Source: Castellaniella denitrificans
Lineage (GTDB): Bacteria; Pseudomonadota; Gammaproteobacteria; Burkholderiales; Burkholderiaceae_B
Reading direction: 5' to 3'
DNA: 64,000 bases
Assembly: GCF_042653765.1 (NCBI RefSeq)
Contig: NZ_JBHSEZ010000004.1
Coordinates: 62,001-126,000, forward strand
A model generated the notes under the pieces. That model was not told where the DNA came from. It did not search any database and worked only from the letters and a program-made list of their open reading frames with translations. Positions 27,871 through 36,694 of the stretch are shown here, piece by piece. The stretch's first letter is position 1, and every line of letters begins with the position of its first letter. The translations under genes were made by a program, and so were the position numbers.

Positions 27871-29007
27871 CTACCCGGCGCTCCGCGGGCCCGGCGCGTC
27901 GCCGTGCCGCACGAAACACCCCCGGCCGCATGCCTTGGCGCGGTACAGCGCCTCGTCCGCGCACTGGAGCAGCTCATCCGGTCCGTCCATGGCCGGCCGG
28001 GCCTGGGCGACCCCGATGCTCAATGACCCGCTCCAGCCCCGCGCGCCCTCCGCGCGGCTGCCGGACAGGCCATCCAGGATCTTGCGGGCGACCAGGGCCG
28101 CTCCATCTTCCGGAGTGCCGGGGCAGATGATGAGGAACTCGTCCCCGCCCATGCGGCAGACGATGTCGCCACCACGCACGATCTTGCGCAGGCAGGCGCC
28201 CACGTGACGCAGCAGGTCGTCCCCCGCGGCATGGCCGAACTGGTCGTTCACCGGCTTGAAGTGGTCGATGTCCAGCGCCAGCACGGACACCGGCGTGGCG
28301 GCGCTGCACATCCGCTCCCACGCATCGTCCAGGGCCGCGAGCGCAAAGCGGCGATTGGGCAGGCCCGTGAGGTCATCGTGGGTGGACAGCCGTTCCAGCC
28401 TGCGGTTGGTGGCGTGCAAGTCGGCGGTGCGGGCCCGTACGCGGGCCTCCAGGTCCCGATTGGTTTCCCGCAGTTCCTCGTTGCGCCGCATGAACAGATG
28501 CATCAGGCTGCTCAGGGCCTTGAGCAAGGGGTCGGCGCGGCTCTCCAGCATGAACCGGAAATCCTCGTCGTAGGCCTCCGCCGGATGCCTGCCCGCCTGG
28601 ATGGCCCGGCATTGCCGCGCCATGCTCATGTCCACGCTCAGGACGTGGTAGCTGATCCAATTGGTCAGAAAACCCAATAAGTAATTCAGATGGCGCCCCG
28701 ACATCTCGCGGTCGCAGGCCCCCAGCGATTCGACTTCGTGGACGAAGGCATGGTGCGCCTCGCGGTGCTGCTCCACATGCCGGGGATCGCAGCCGATGGA
28801 CTCCATCCATTCCTCTTCCTCGCGGAAATGGACCCGCGCATACGCCAGCACGGCGGCACGGGCCGACTCCAGGTCGCAGGGCCGGACATCCTCGGTGGAC
28901 ATGCACAAGGCGATCAGGCGATTGATCAAGTCGATCAACTGCCGGTGCTGCGCATCGACGGTCTCGATCCGGGTTTCGAACGCATCGCTCCAGGTGAACA
29001 ATTCCAT
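27871..29007 (-). CDS. Hemerythrin domain-diguanylate cyclase (GGDEF)
   Basis: A 378-residue cytoplasmic signalling enzyme. Residues 1-130 form a bacteriohemerythrin fold with the di-iron ligands in order: VDAQHRQLIDLIN, YARVHFREEEEWME, QHREAHHAFVHEV and WISYHVLSVD. A coiled helix links this to a GGDEF domain (residues about 215-365) with intact active site RMGGDEFLIIC and an upstream RGGD (RxxD) inhibitory c-di-GMP site. Such proteins sense oxygen or redox state and make c-di-GMP. The ATG at 29005-29007 is preceded by TAGGAG at 29016-29021, whose TAG is the stop codon of the upstream gene, so the two genes are tightly coupled. Confidence 0.92.
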   Translation of the reverse strand: MELFTWSDAFETRIETVDAQHRQLIDLINRLIALCMSTEDVRPCDLESARAAVLAYARVHFREEEEWMESIGCDPRHVEQHREAHHAFVHEVESLGACDREMSGRHLNYLLGFLTNWISYHVLSVDMSMARQCRAIQAGRHPAEAYDEDFRFMLESRADPLLKALSSLMHLFMRRNEELRETNRDLEARVRARTADLHATNRRLERLSTHDDLTGLPNRRFALAALDDAWERMCSAATPVSVLALDIDHFKPVNDQFGHAAGDDLLRHVGACLRKIVRGGDIVCRMGGDEFLIICPGTPEDGAALVARKILDGLSGSRAEGARGWSGSLSIGVAQARPAMDGPDELLQCADEALYRAKACGRGCFVRHGDAPGPRSAG

Positions 29008-29018
29008 GACGACTTCTC

Positions 29019-30857
29019 CTACGGCTTCCGCCACGCAGTCCCGGCGTCCTCCGGGGGCCCGCCGGCGGAGGCGCCGCGCAGCCAGGCCCGCGCCGCATCC
29101 TCGGGCATCGGCCGGCTGATCAGATAGCCCTGGCCGACGTCGCAACCCATGTCACGCAGCAGCTCCAGCGCTTCGGGTGTCTCGATCCCTTCGGCGATCA
29201 CCTTCAGCCCCAGGGCGTGCCCCATCTCGATGATGGATTGCACGATCAGCCGCATGCTGGCGCTGGTCGTGATGGGCGTGACGAAGGAGCGATCGAGCTT
29301 GAGCGCATCCACCGGCAGCCGGTTCAGGCAGGCGAACGAGGAATAGCCTGTACCGAAGTCATCGACCGACAGCCGCACGCCCAGGGCGCGCAGTTCATAC
29401 AGTATTTCCAGCGCGCGCACCGGATCGGCCATGATCGCGCTCTCGGTGACCTCCAGTTCCAGCAGGCCGGGCTCCACCCCGTGGCGCGCCAGCGCATCGC
29501 CGATCTGCCGGGCGAAGCCGGCATCCAGCAGATTGCGCGCCGATACGTTCGCCGCCATGCCCACCCCCGGCTGTATGGCCTGCAGGCGGGCGCAGCAGGC
29601 CACGGCCTGGTCGGCCACCCAGCGCGTGAAGGGATGGATCAGGTCGCTGACTTCGATCGTGGGAATGAACCGGGCCGGGGGAATCAGGCCGTGCCTGGGA
29701 TGCCGCCAGCGCGCCAGGGCCTCGAAGCCCACCACCGGCCGGCCCCCGGAGGCGCTTCCACGGTCCAGGACCACCTTGGGCTGCAGATGCAGCAGGAACT
29801 GGCCCTGGGCCAGGGCCGTCCGCAATTCGCCGCGCAGCAGCACCCGGTGCCTCATGTGCTCGCGATCCTGGGCGCTGAGGACGGCGAGTCCCAGGCCGTC
29901 GCGCTTGGCCCGGCGCATCGCCGCGTCCGCGCAGCGGATCAGCTCATCGGGGTCCCGGGCATGATCCGGGTACAGGGCCAGGCCGAAGCTGCTGCTGATG
30001 CGCACCTGAAGCTCGTTGAGCTGGAACGGTTCGCGAATGGCCGCCAGCAGGCCGCGGACCTGCCCGGCGACCCGATCGGCGTCGACCGTGGTCAGCACGA
30101 AGACGAATTCGTCCCCGCCCCACCGGGCCAGCGGACAATCGTCCCCCAGGACCGCCTGGAAGCGCCGGGCGGCTTCCTGCAGCACCTGGTCGCCGACATC
30201 CTGCCCCAGCACGCTGTTGACTTCCTTGAAGCCGTCCAGGTTGGAAATCACCAGGGTCCAGGGCGCCGTCGCGCACGCATGCGCGCGCTCTCCCAGCCGC
30301 CGCAGGAATTCCCCCCGGTTCAGCAAGCCCGTGAGCGAATCCCGCGTCGCCTGGTAGGCCAGCGCCCGCTGCTGGGCGCGGCGCTCGCTGATGTCCAGGA
30401 AGGTCACCAGGATGAAGGCCAGCCTGCCGTCGCGCAGGATCGGATAGGACCAGTATTCCACCGGGAAACAGGTGCCGTCCCGGCGCCACAGGACCTCGTC
30501 GTCGACGTGCGCGACCTCGCCCGCCGACGCCCGCTGGCGCATGCGGCATGCTTCCAGGGGATAGGGCCGGCCATCCTCATGCCGGTTATGGACCAATTCG
30601 TGGAAATTCTTGCCGATCAGCTGGCGAGGATGCTCGTAGCCCAGCAACTGCACGCAAGCCCGGTTGACGAAGATGCAGCGGCCCGATTTCTCCAGCCCGC
30701 AAATGGCTTCGACCGTGGTGTCCATCAGCCGCGCGACCAGGCTTTCGTATTCTTCGACCCCCAGGTTCAGGCCGTGGTACCGGGCGGGATGACCGTCCTG
30801 GGCCGCTTCTCCGGCGGCTGAGCCGGAGGGAGACAGCGGAAACGTTGAAACAAGCAT
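29019..30857 (-). CDS. PAS-GGDEF-EAL c-di-GMP protein
   Basis: A 612-residue protein from the ATG at 30855-30857 (a GTG two codons earlier is possible). A PAS domain lies at residues about 45-165 (AICGLEKSGRCIFVNRACVQL; WRRDGTCFPVEYWSYPI). A GGDEF domain is near 175-335 with ARWGGDEFVFVL intact and no RxxD site. An EAL domain is near 345-595 with GFEALARWRHP, ANVSARNLLD, LEVTESAIM, SVDDFGTGYSS, LKLDRSF and IAEGIETPE all present, so phosphodiesterase activity is expected. No transmembrane segments are seen. It is the first gene of a two-gene unit with the hemerythrin-cyclase, giving a make/break pair for c-di-GMP. Confidence 0.92.
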   Translation of the reverse strand: MLVSTFPLSPSGSAAGEAAQDGHPARYHGLNLGVEEYESLVARLMDTTVEAICGLEKSGRCIFVNRACVQLLGYEHPRQLIGKNFHELVHNRHEDGRPYPLEACRMRQRASAGEVAHVDDEVLWRRDGTCFPVEYWSYPILRDGRLAFILVTFLDISERRAQQRALAYQATRDSLTGLLNRGEFLRRLGERAHACATAPWTLVISNLDGFKEVNSVLGQDVGDQVLQEAARRFQAVLGDDCPLARWGGDEFVFVLTTVDADRVAGQVRGLLAAIREPFQLNELQVRISSSFGLALYPDHARDPDELIRCADAAMRRAKRDGLGLAVLSAQDREHMRHRVLLRGELRTALAQGQFLLHLQPKVVLDRGSASGGRPVVGFEALARWRHPRHGLIPPARFIPTIEVSDLIHPFTRWVADQAVACCARLQAIQPGVGMAANVSARNLLDAGFARQIGDALARHGVEPGLLELEVTESAIMADPVRALEILYELRALGVRLSVDDFGTGYSSFACLNRLPVDALKLDRSFVTPITTSASMRLIVQSIIEMGHALGLKVIAEGIETPEALELLRDMGCDVGQGYLISRPMPEDAARAWLRGASAGGPPEDAGTAWRKP

Positions 30858-31023
30858 GTGCACAATTTACAAAAATCTACGAATGCGCGACTTGATGTAG
30901 ATTCAGCAATCCCGCGACAGGGGTGGCCGGGACGCGATGCCGCGCCAGTTCCCGGAACACCTCCCTCCAACACCAGCACGGCCGGCGGCGGCCAGTGCGC
31001 GGGCCCCGCCCCGGGGCTTCGAG

Positions 31024-31029
31024 TAAAAT
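31024..31029 (+). promoter_or_regulatory. Probable -10 element of the miaB operon promoter
   Basis: TAAAAT at 31024-31029, 54 bp upstream of miaB, in the divergent region 30858-31082 shared with the EAL gene. It has the same form (GA/G-x-TAAAAT) as the queA candidate at 21937. No clear -35 is visible in the GC-rich flank. Confidence 0.4.
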
Positions 31030-31082
31030 GAAACACTCGCCACTTCACGCCCCCGGGATGTAAACCCGTCACGGCAGCCATC

Positions 31083-32560
31083 ATGCAAGAAACCACCCTG
31101 CGGCGCCCCGGCGCCGCGCCCGCTTCCACGAACGTCCCCGCCGACCCCGCCCAGGACCGGGCCCTGGCCGCCCTGCTGCGGCCCACGGAGCCCGGTCGCG
31201 TGAAGAAGCTGTTCATCCGCACCTTCGGCTGCCAGATGAACGAATACGACTCCGAGAAAATGGCCGACGTGCTGCACGCGGCCAAGGGCGTGGAACTGAC
31301 CCAGACCCCGGACGACGCCGACATCATCCTCTTCAACACCTGTTCGGTGCGCGAAAAGGCCCAGGAAAAGGTCTTTTCCGACCTGGGCCGCGTGCAGCAC
31401 CTGAAACGGCAAAACCCCGACCTGGTGATCGGCGTGGGCGGCTGCGTGGCCAGCCAGGAAGGCGAGGCCATCGTGCGCCGCGCGCCCTACGTGGACGTGG
31501 TGTTCGGCCCGCAGACCCTGCACCGCCTGCCGGAACTCATCGACCGGCGCCGCGCCACCGGCCAGTCCCAGGTGGACATTTCCTTCCCGGAAATCGAGAA
31601 GTTCGACGCCATGCCCCCCGCCCGTGTCGATGGGCCGGCGGCCTTCGTCTCCATCATGGAAGGCTGCAGCAAGTACTGCAGCTTCTGCGTCGTGCCCTAC
31701 ACCCGGGGTGCGGAAGTCTCGCGGCCGTTCGACGACGTGCTGGTGGAAATCGCCGACCTGGCCGACCAGGGCGTGCGCGAAGTCACCCTGCTGGGCCAGA
31801 ACGTCAACGCCTACCGGGGACCGGCCGGCGAGCACGGCGAGATCGCCGACTTCGCCATGCTGCTGGACTACGTCCACGACATCCCCGGCATCGAACGCAT
31901 CCGCTACACCACCTCGCACCCCAAGGAAATGACCGCGCGGCTGATCGAGGCGCACGGCCGGCTGCCCAAGCTCGTCCCCTTCCTGCACCTGCCGGTCCAG
32001 GCCGGCAGCGACCGGGTGCTGGCCGCCATGAAGCGCGGCTACACGGCCCTGGAATACAAGTCCATCATCCGCCGCCTGCGCGCCGCGCGGCCCGACATGA
32101 CGCTGTCCTCGGACTTCATCGTCGGCTTCCCCGGCGAGACCGAGGCCGATTTCCAGAAGACGCTGGACCTGGTGCGCCACGTGGGCTTCGACCAGTCCTT
32201 CTCCTTCGTGTATTCGCGCCGCCCGGGCACCCCGGCCGCCGACCTGCCCGACGACACGCCGGAAGCCGAAAAGCTCGACCGGCTGCACCGCCTGCAGGCC
32301 CTGATCAACGACCAGGCCGCCGCCATCAGCCGCTCCATGGTCGGCGGCGTCCAGCGCCTGCTGGTCGAAGGCCCCTCGAAAAAGGACCCCCGCGACATGA
32401 AAGGCCGCACGGAAAACAACCGCATCGTCAATTTCGCCGGCCAGCCGCGCCTGATCGGCCGGATGGTCGACGTGCGCATCACCGAGGCCCTGGCCAACAC
32501 CCTGCGCGGCGAAATCGTCACGACCGATTCGGCCGAGACGAGCGCCGCCCGGGGAGCGGC

Positions 32561-32564
<4 letters not shown>
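31083..32564 (+). CDS. miaB: tRNA-2-methylthio-N6-dimethylallyladenosine synthase
   Basis: A 493-residue radical-SAM methylthiotransferase modifying A37 of tRNAs reading U-codons. The UPF0004 domain has TFGCQMNEYDSEKM and NTCSVREKAQEKV (cluster cysteines) and GVGGCVASQEG. The radical SAM motif GCSKYCSFCVVPYTRG (C-x3-C-x2-C, near residues 195-202) and a C-terminal TRAM domain (GRTENNRIVNFAG) follow. An N-terminal extension of about 35 residues before VKKLFIRTFGCQ is longer than in E. coli; an internal start is possible. Its stop overlaps the PhoH-like gene start by 4 bp. Confidence 0.96.
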
Positions 32565-33605
<1,041 letters not shown>

Positions 33606-33616
<11 letters not shown>

Positions 33617-34091
33617 GTTCGCCCTGTCGGTCCAGTACGCGGCCGAGGCCCCGGCGCTGCCGCGCTGGCGCCTGCGGCGCTGGGTGGGCCGCGCGCTGGC
33701 CTTCGCCCTGGCGCCCCCGGACCCCCGCGCCGGCAGCCCCGTGGCCCTGACCCTGCGCATCGTCGACGCCGAGGAAGGCCGCGAACTGAACGCCGCCTGG
33801 CGCGGCCGGGACTACGCCACCAACGTCCTGACCTTCGAATACGGCGCGGATCCGGGCGGCCTGATCAGCGGCGACATCGTGCTCTGCCTGCCGGTGCTGG
33901 AGCGCGAGGCGGCCGAACAGGGCAAGCCCCTGCTGCATCACGCCGCCCACCTGGTCACCCACGGCGTGCTGCACGCCCTGGGCCACGACCACATCGAAAC
34001 CGGCGAGGCCGAACGCATGGAAGCCCTGGAGGCCCGCATCCTGGCCGCCCAGGGCATTGCCAACCCTTATCAGGAAGACCGGCCATCCTGA
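33606..34091 (+). CDS. ybeY: Endoribonuclease YbeY (rRNA maturation factor)
   Basis: A 161-residue metal-dependent RNase needed for 16S rRNA 3'-end maturation and ribosome quality control. The zinc motif HGVLHALGHDH near residues 118-128 gives the three histidine ligands. Upstream are the family elements LRIVDAEEGRELNAAWRGRDYATNVLTFEY and GDIVLCLPVL. The ATG at 33606 lies inside the end of ybeZ (11-bp overlap). The stop is followed by 52 bp to the corC start. Confidence 0.96.
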
Positions 34092-34143
34092 AGCAGCCCG
34101 TTTATCGGTTATGCTACAGAATCCGTCACTCGTCCCCAGGACA

Positions 34144-35025
34144 ATGCCAGACCCCCACGCCTCCGACCCGGAGCCTCGACCTCCCCGGCCCGCACGTTCC
34201 CTTCTTTCCCGCTTCAAGGCCCTGCTGCGCCCCGCTCCGCCCGCGGACCGCGACGACATCCGCGCCGTCCTCGAAGCCGCCCATGACCACTCCGTCCTCG
34301 ACGGGGAATCGTACGCCATGATCTCCGGGGCCCTGGCGGTCGCGGACAAGACCGTGGCCGACATCATGGTGTCGCGCTCGCGCATGGACCTGCTCGACAT
34401 TTCCCGGCCGCTGCCGGAACTGATGCCGGCCATCACCGAAACCGGCCACTCGCGCTTTCCCGTCTACGAAGGCGACCGCGACAACATCATCGGCGTGCTG
34501 CTCGCCAAGGACCTGCTGCTGGCGCTGGCGGACCACGCGCTGGACATCCGCGCCCTGGTGCGCCCGCCCGTCTTCATCCCCGAATCCAAGCGCCTGAACG
34601 AACTGCTGCACGAGTTCCGCGTGAGCCGCAACCACCTGGCCATCGTCATCGACGAGCACGGCGGCATCTGCGGCCTGGTGACCATGGAGGACGTGCTGGA
34701 ACAGATCGTCGGCGACATCGAGGACGAGTTCGACGACGAGGGCGAGAAGACCATTTTCCGTACCGGCGAAAACAGCTGGCGCGCGATGGGCACCGCCGAG
34801 ATCGAGGACGTCAACGAAACCTTCGGCGTCCAGTTGCCCGACGAGGACGCCGACACGCTCAACGGCTGGCTGGCCGCCGAGCTGGGCCACATCCCGCGCC
34901 GCGGCGAGCGCCTCGAACGCCACGGGCTGGCCTTCACCGTGGTGGGGGCCGACGGCAAGCGGGCGCGCTGGCTGCACATCCAGCGGCTGGATCCGCCCTC
35001 GCCCGCCCCGGAACATGCCGCCTGA
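34144..35025 (+). CDS. corC: CorC/YbeX family CBS-domain protein
   Basis: A 293-residue cytoplasmic protein. It has two CBS domains (residues about 68-190: VADIMVSRSRMDLLDIS, HSRFPVYEGDRDNIIGVLLAKDLL, FIPESKRLNELLHEFR, HLAIVIDEHGGICGLVTMEDVL) followed by the CorC/HlyC transporter-associated domain (ENSWRAMGTAEIEDVNETFGV). In enterobacteria it is linked to magnesium/cobalt efflux and ribosome function. The ATG at 34144 is preferred (AGG nearby); an in-frame ATG at 34111 would add 11 residues. It overlaps lnt by 11 bp. Confidence 0.93.
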   Translation: MPDPHASDPEPRPPRPARSLLSRFKALLRPAPPADRDDIRAVLEAAHDHSVLDGESYAMISGALAVADKTVADIMVSRSRMDLLDISRPLPELMPAITETGHSRFPVYEGDRDNIIGVLLAKDLLLALADHALDIRALVRPPVFIPESKRLNELLHEFRVSRNHLAIVIDEHGGICGLVTMEDVLEQIVGDIEDEFDDEGEKTIFRTGENSWRAMGTAEIEDVNETFGVQLPDEDADTLNGWLAAELGHIPRRGERLERHGLAFTVVGADGKRARWLHIQRLDPPSPAPEHAA

Positions 35026-36694
35026 GGCCACGTCCGCGCCGCGGGACCGGGCGCCGGCCGCGCACCGCCCCTGGCGCGGCCGCTGCGCGGCGCTGCTGGC
35101 CGGCGGCCTGCAGGCGCTCTGCTTCGCGCCCGGTCCGCTGCCGGCCTGGAGCCTGCCCTTCGCGCAGATCGCCACGCTGGCCGTCCTGGCCGCCCTGACC
35201 TTCCAGGCGTCCGGCCCGCGCCGGGCGGCGGGCCTGGGCTGGCTGTTCGGGCTGGCCCAGTTCGGCGTCGGCGTCTACTGGCTGACCATCAGCATGCACG
35301 AATACGGGGGCCTGTCCCTGCCGCTGGCCATCGCGGCCCTGCTGCTGTTCGCGGCGGCCATGGCCGCCTACGCGGCGGGCGCCTGCGCCCTGACCGCCTG
35401 GCTGTGCGCCGGCCACGGGCACCCCGAGCGGCGCGCGCCGCGCCAGATCCTGAACGCCGTCGCCTGGGCTTCGGCCTGGACGCTGGCCGAATGGCTGCGC
35501 GGCACGCTGTTCACGGGCTTCACCTGGCTGAACGTCGGCTACGCGCACGCCGAGGGCATGTTCGCCGCCTGGGCGCCGTTCGCCGGGGTCTACGGGCTGG
35601 CCTGGCTGGCGGCGTTTTCCGCCGCCGCCGTCGCGCTGATGGCCCGCGCCAAGGACACCGCCTACGACCGCAGCGCGGCCGCCGTGGTGGGCCTGGCGCT
35701 GCTGGCCGGGCTGCTGGGCATCGCCTGGGGGCACATCGACTGGGCCCGCCCCCTGGGCGAACCCCTGATGGTGCGCCTGGTCCAGCCGGCCACGCCCCAG
35801 TCCGACAAGTTCCAGCCCGAGCTGTTCCTGCCCACCCAGGCGCGCATCCAGCGCCTGGCCTCGCTGGCGCCCAAGAGCGAGGCGGACCGTCCCGCCGTGG
35901 TCATCCTGCCGGAAACCGTGCTGCCGGTCTTCCAGGACCAGGTGCCCGAATCCGTCTGGCACCAATGGCGCGACGCCGCCGAATCGATGCGCGCGACCTT
36001 CGTGCTGGGGGCGCCGCTGCACGTCGCCACCCCGGCCGGCGACCGCTACACCAACGGCGCCATCGCCCTGCACCCGCAGGATGCGGACGCGCCCCGGGCC
36101 GGCCACGCCTGGCACTACGACAAGCGCCACCTGGTGCCCTTCGGCGAATTCATTCCCCCCGGCTTCCACTGGTTCGTGCGCGCGCTGCGGATCCCCCTGG
36201 GCGACTTCGACCGGGGCACGGAACGCCAGCCGCCGCTGGCGGTCGGCGGCCAGCTCCTGGCCGTCGACATCTGCTACGAGGACACGTTCGGCGAGGAGAT
36301 CGCCGCCACGGTGGCGCCCGACGGTCCCGACGCGCCGGGCGCCAGCATCCTGGTCAACCTGAGCAACCTGGCCTGGTTCGGCGACGGCTGGGCGCTGCGG
36401 CAGCACCTGTGGATCGCCCGCATGCGGGCCCTGGAGACCGCGCGCCCCGTGGTGCGCGCCACCAACACCGGCGCCACCGCCTTCATCGACGCCCGCGGCC
36501 AGGTGCTGGGCGCGCTCGATCCCGGCCGGCCGGGCGTCCTGGACGCCGAGGTCCAGGGCACCCGGGGGCTGACGCCCTACGTGCGCTGGGGCAATGCGCC
36601 GATCCTGGCCTGGACGCTGCTGGGCCTGCTGCTGGCCGCCCTGGCGCGCCGCTACCCGGCCTGCTCCCGCAGCCGCCGCTCGAACGCTTCCTGA
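35015..36694 (+). CDS. lnt: Apolipoprotein N-acyltransferase
   Basis: A 559-residue inner-membrane enzyme adding the third acyl chain to lipoproteins. Six to eight hydrophobic segments in residues 20-240 precede a periplasmic nitrilase-type domain. The catalytic triad is the Glu of VVILPETVLPVF (about 298), the Lys of HYDKRHLVPFGEFIP (about 370) and the Cys of VDICYEDTFGEEI (about 419). A final helix (ILAWTLLGLLLAALARR) re-enters the membrane. The last 43 bp overlap the end of the convergent sensor gene at 36652. Confidence 0.95.
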   Translation: MPPEATSAPRDRAPAAHRPWRGRCAALLAGGLQALCFAPGPLPAWSLPFAQIATLAVLAALTFQASGPRRAAGLGWLFGLAQFGVGVYWLTISMHEYGGLSLPLAIAALLLFAAAMAAYAAGACALTAWLCAGHGHPERRAPRQILNAVAWASAWTLAEWLRGTLFTGFTWLNVGYAHAEGMFAAWAPFAGVYGLAWLAAFSAAAVALMARAKDTAYDRSAAAVVGLALLAGLLGIAWGHIDWARPLGEPLMVRLVQPATPQSDKFQPELFLPTQARIQRLASLAPKSEADRPAVVILPETVLPVFQDQVPESVWHQWRDAAESMRATFVLGAPLHVATPAGDRYTNGAIALHPQDADAPRAGHAWHYDKRHLVPFGEFIPPGFHWFVRALRIPLGDFDRGTERQPPLAVGGQLLAVDICYEDTFGEEIAATVAPDGPDAPGASILVNLSNLAWFGDGWALRQHLWIARMRALETARPVVRATNTGATAFIDARGQVLGALDPGRPGVLDAEVQGTRGLTPYVRWGNAPILAWTLLGLLLAALARRYPACSRSRRSNAS

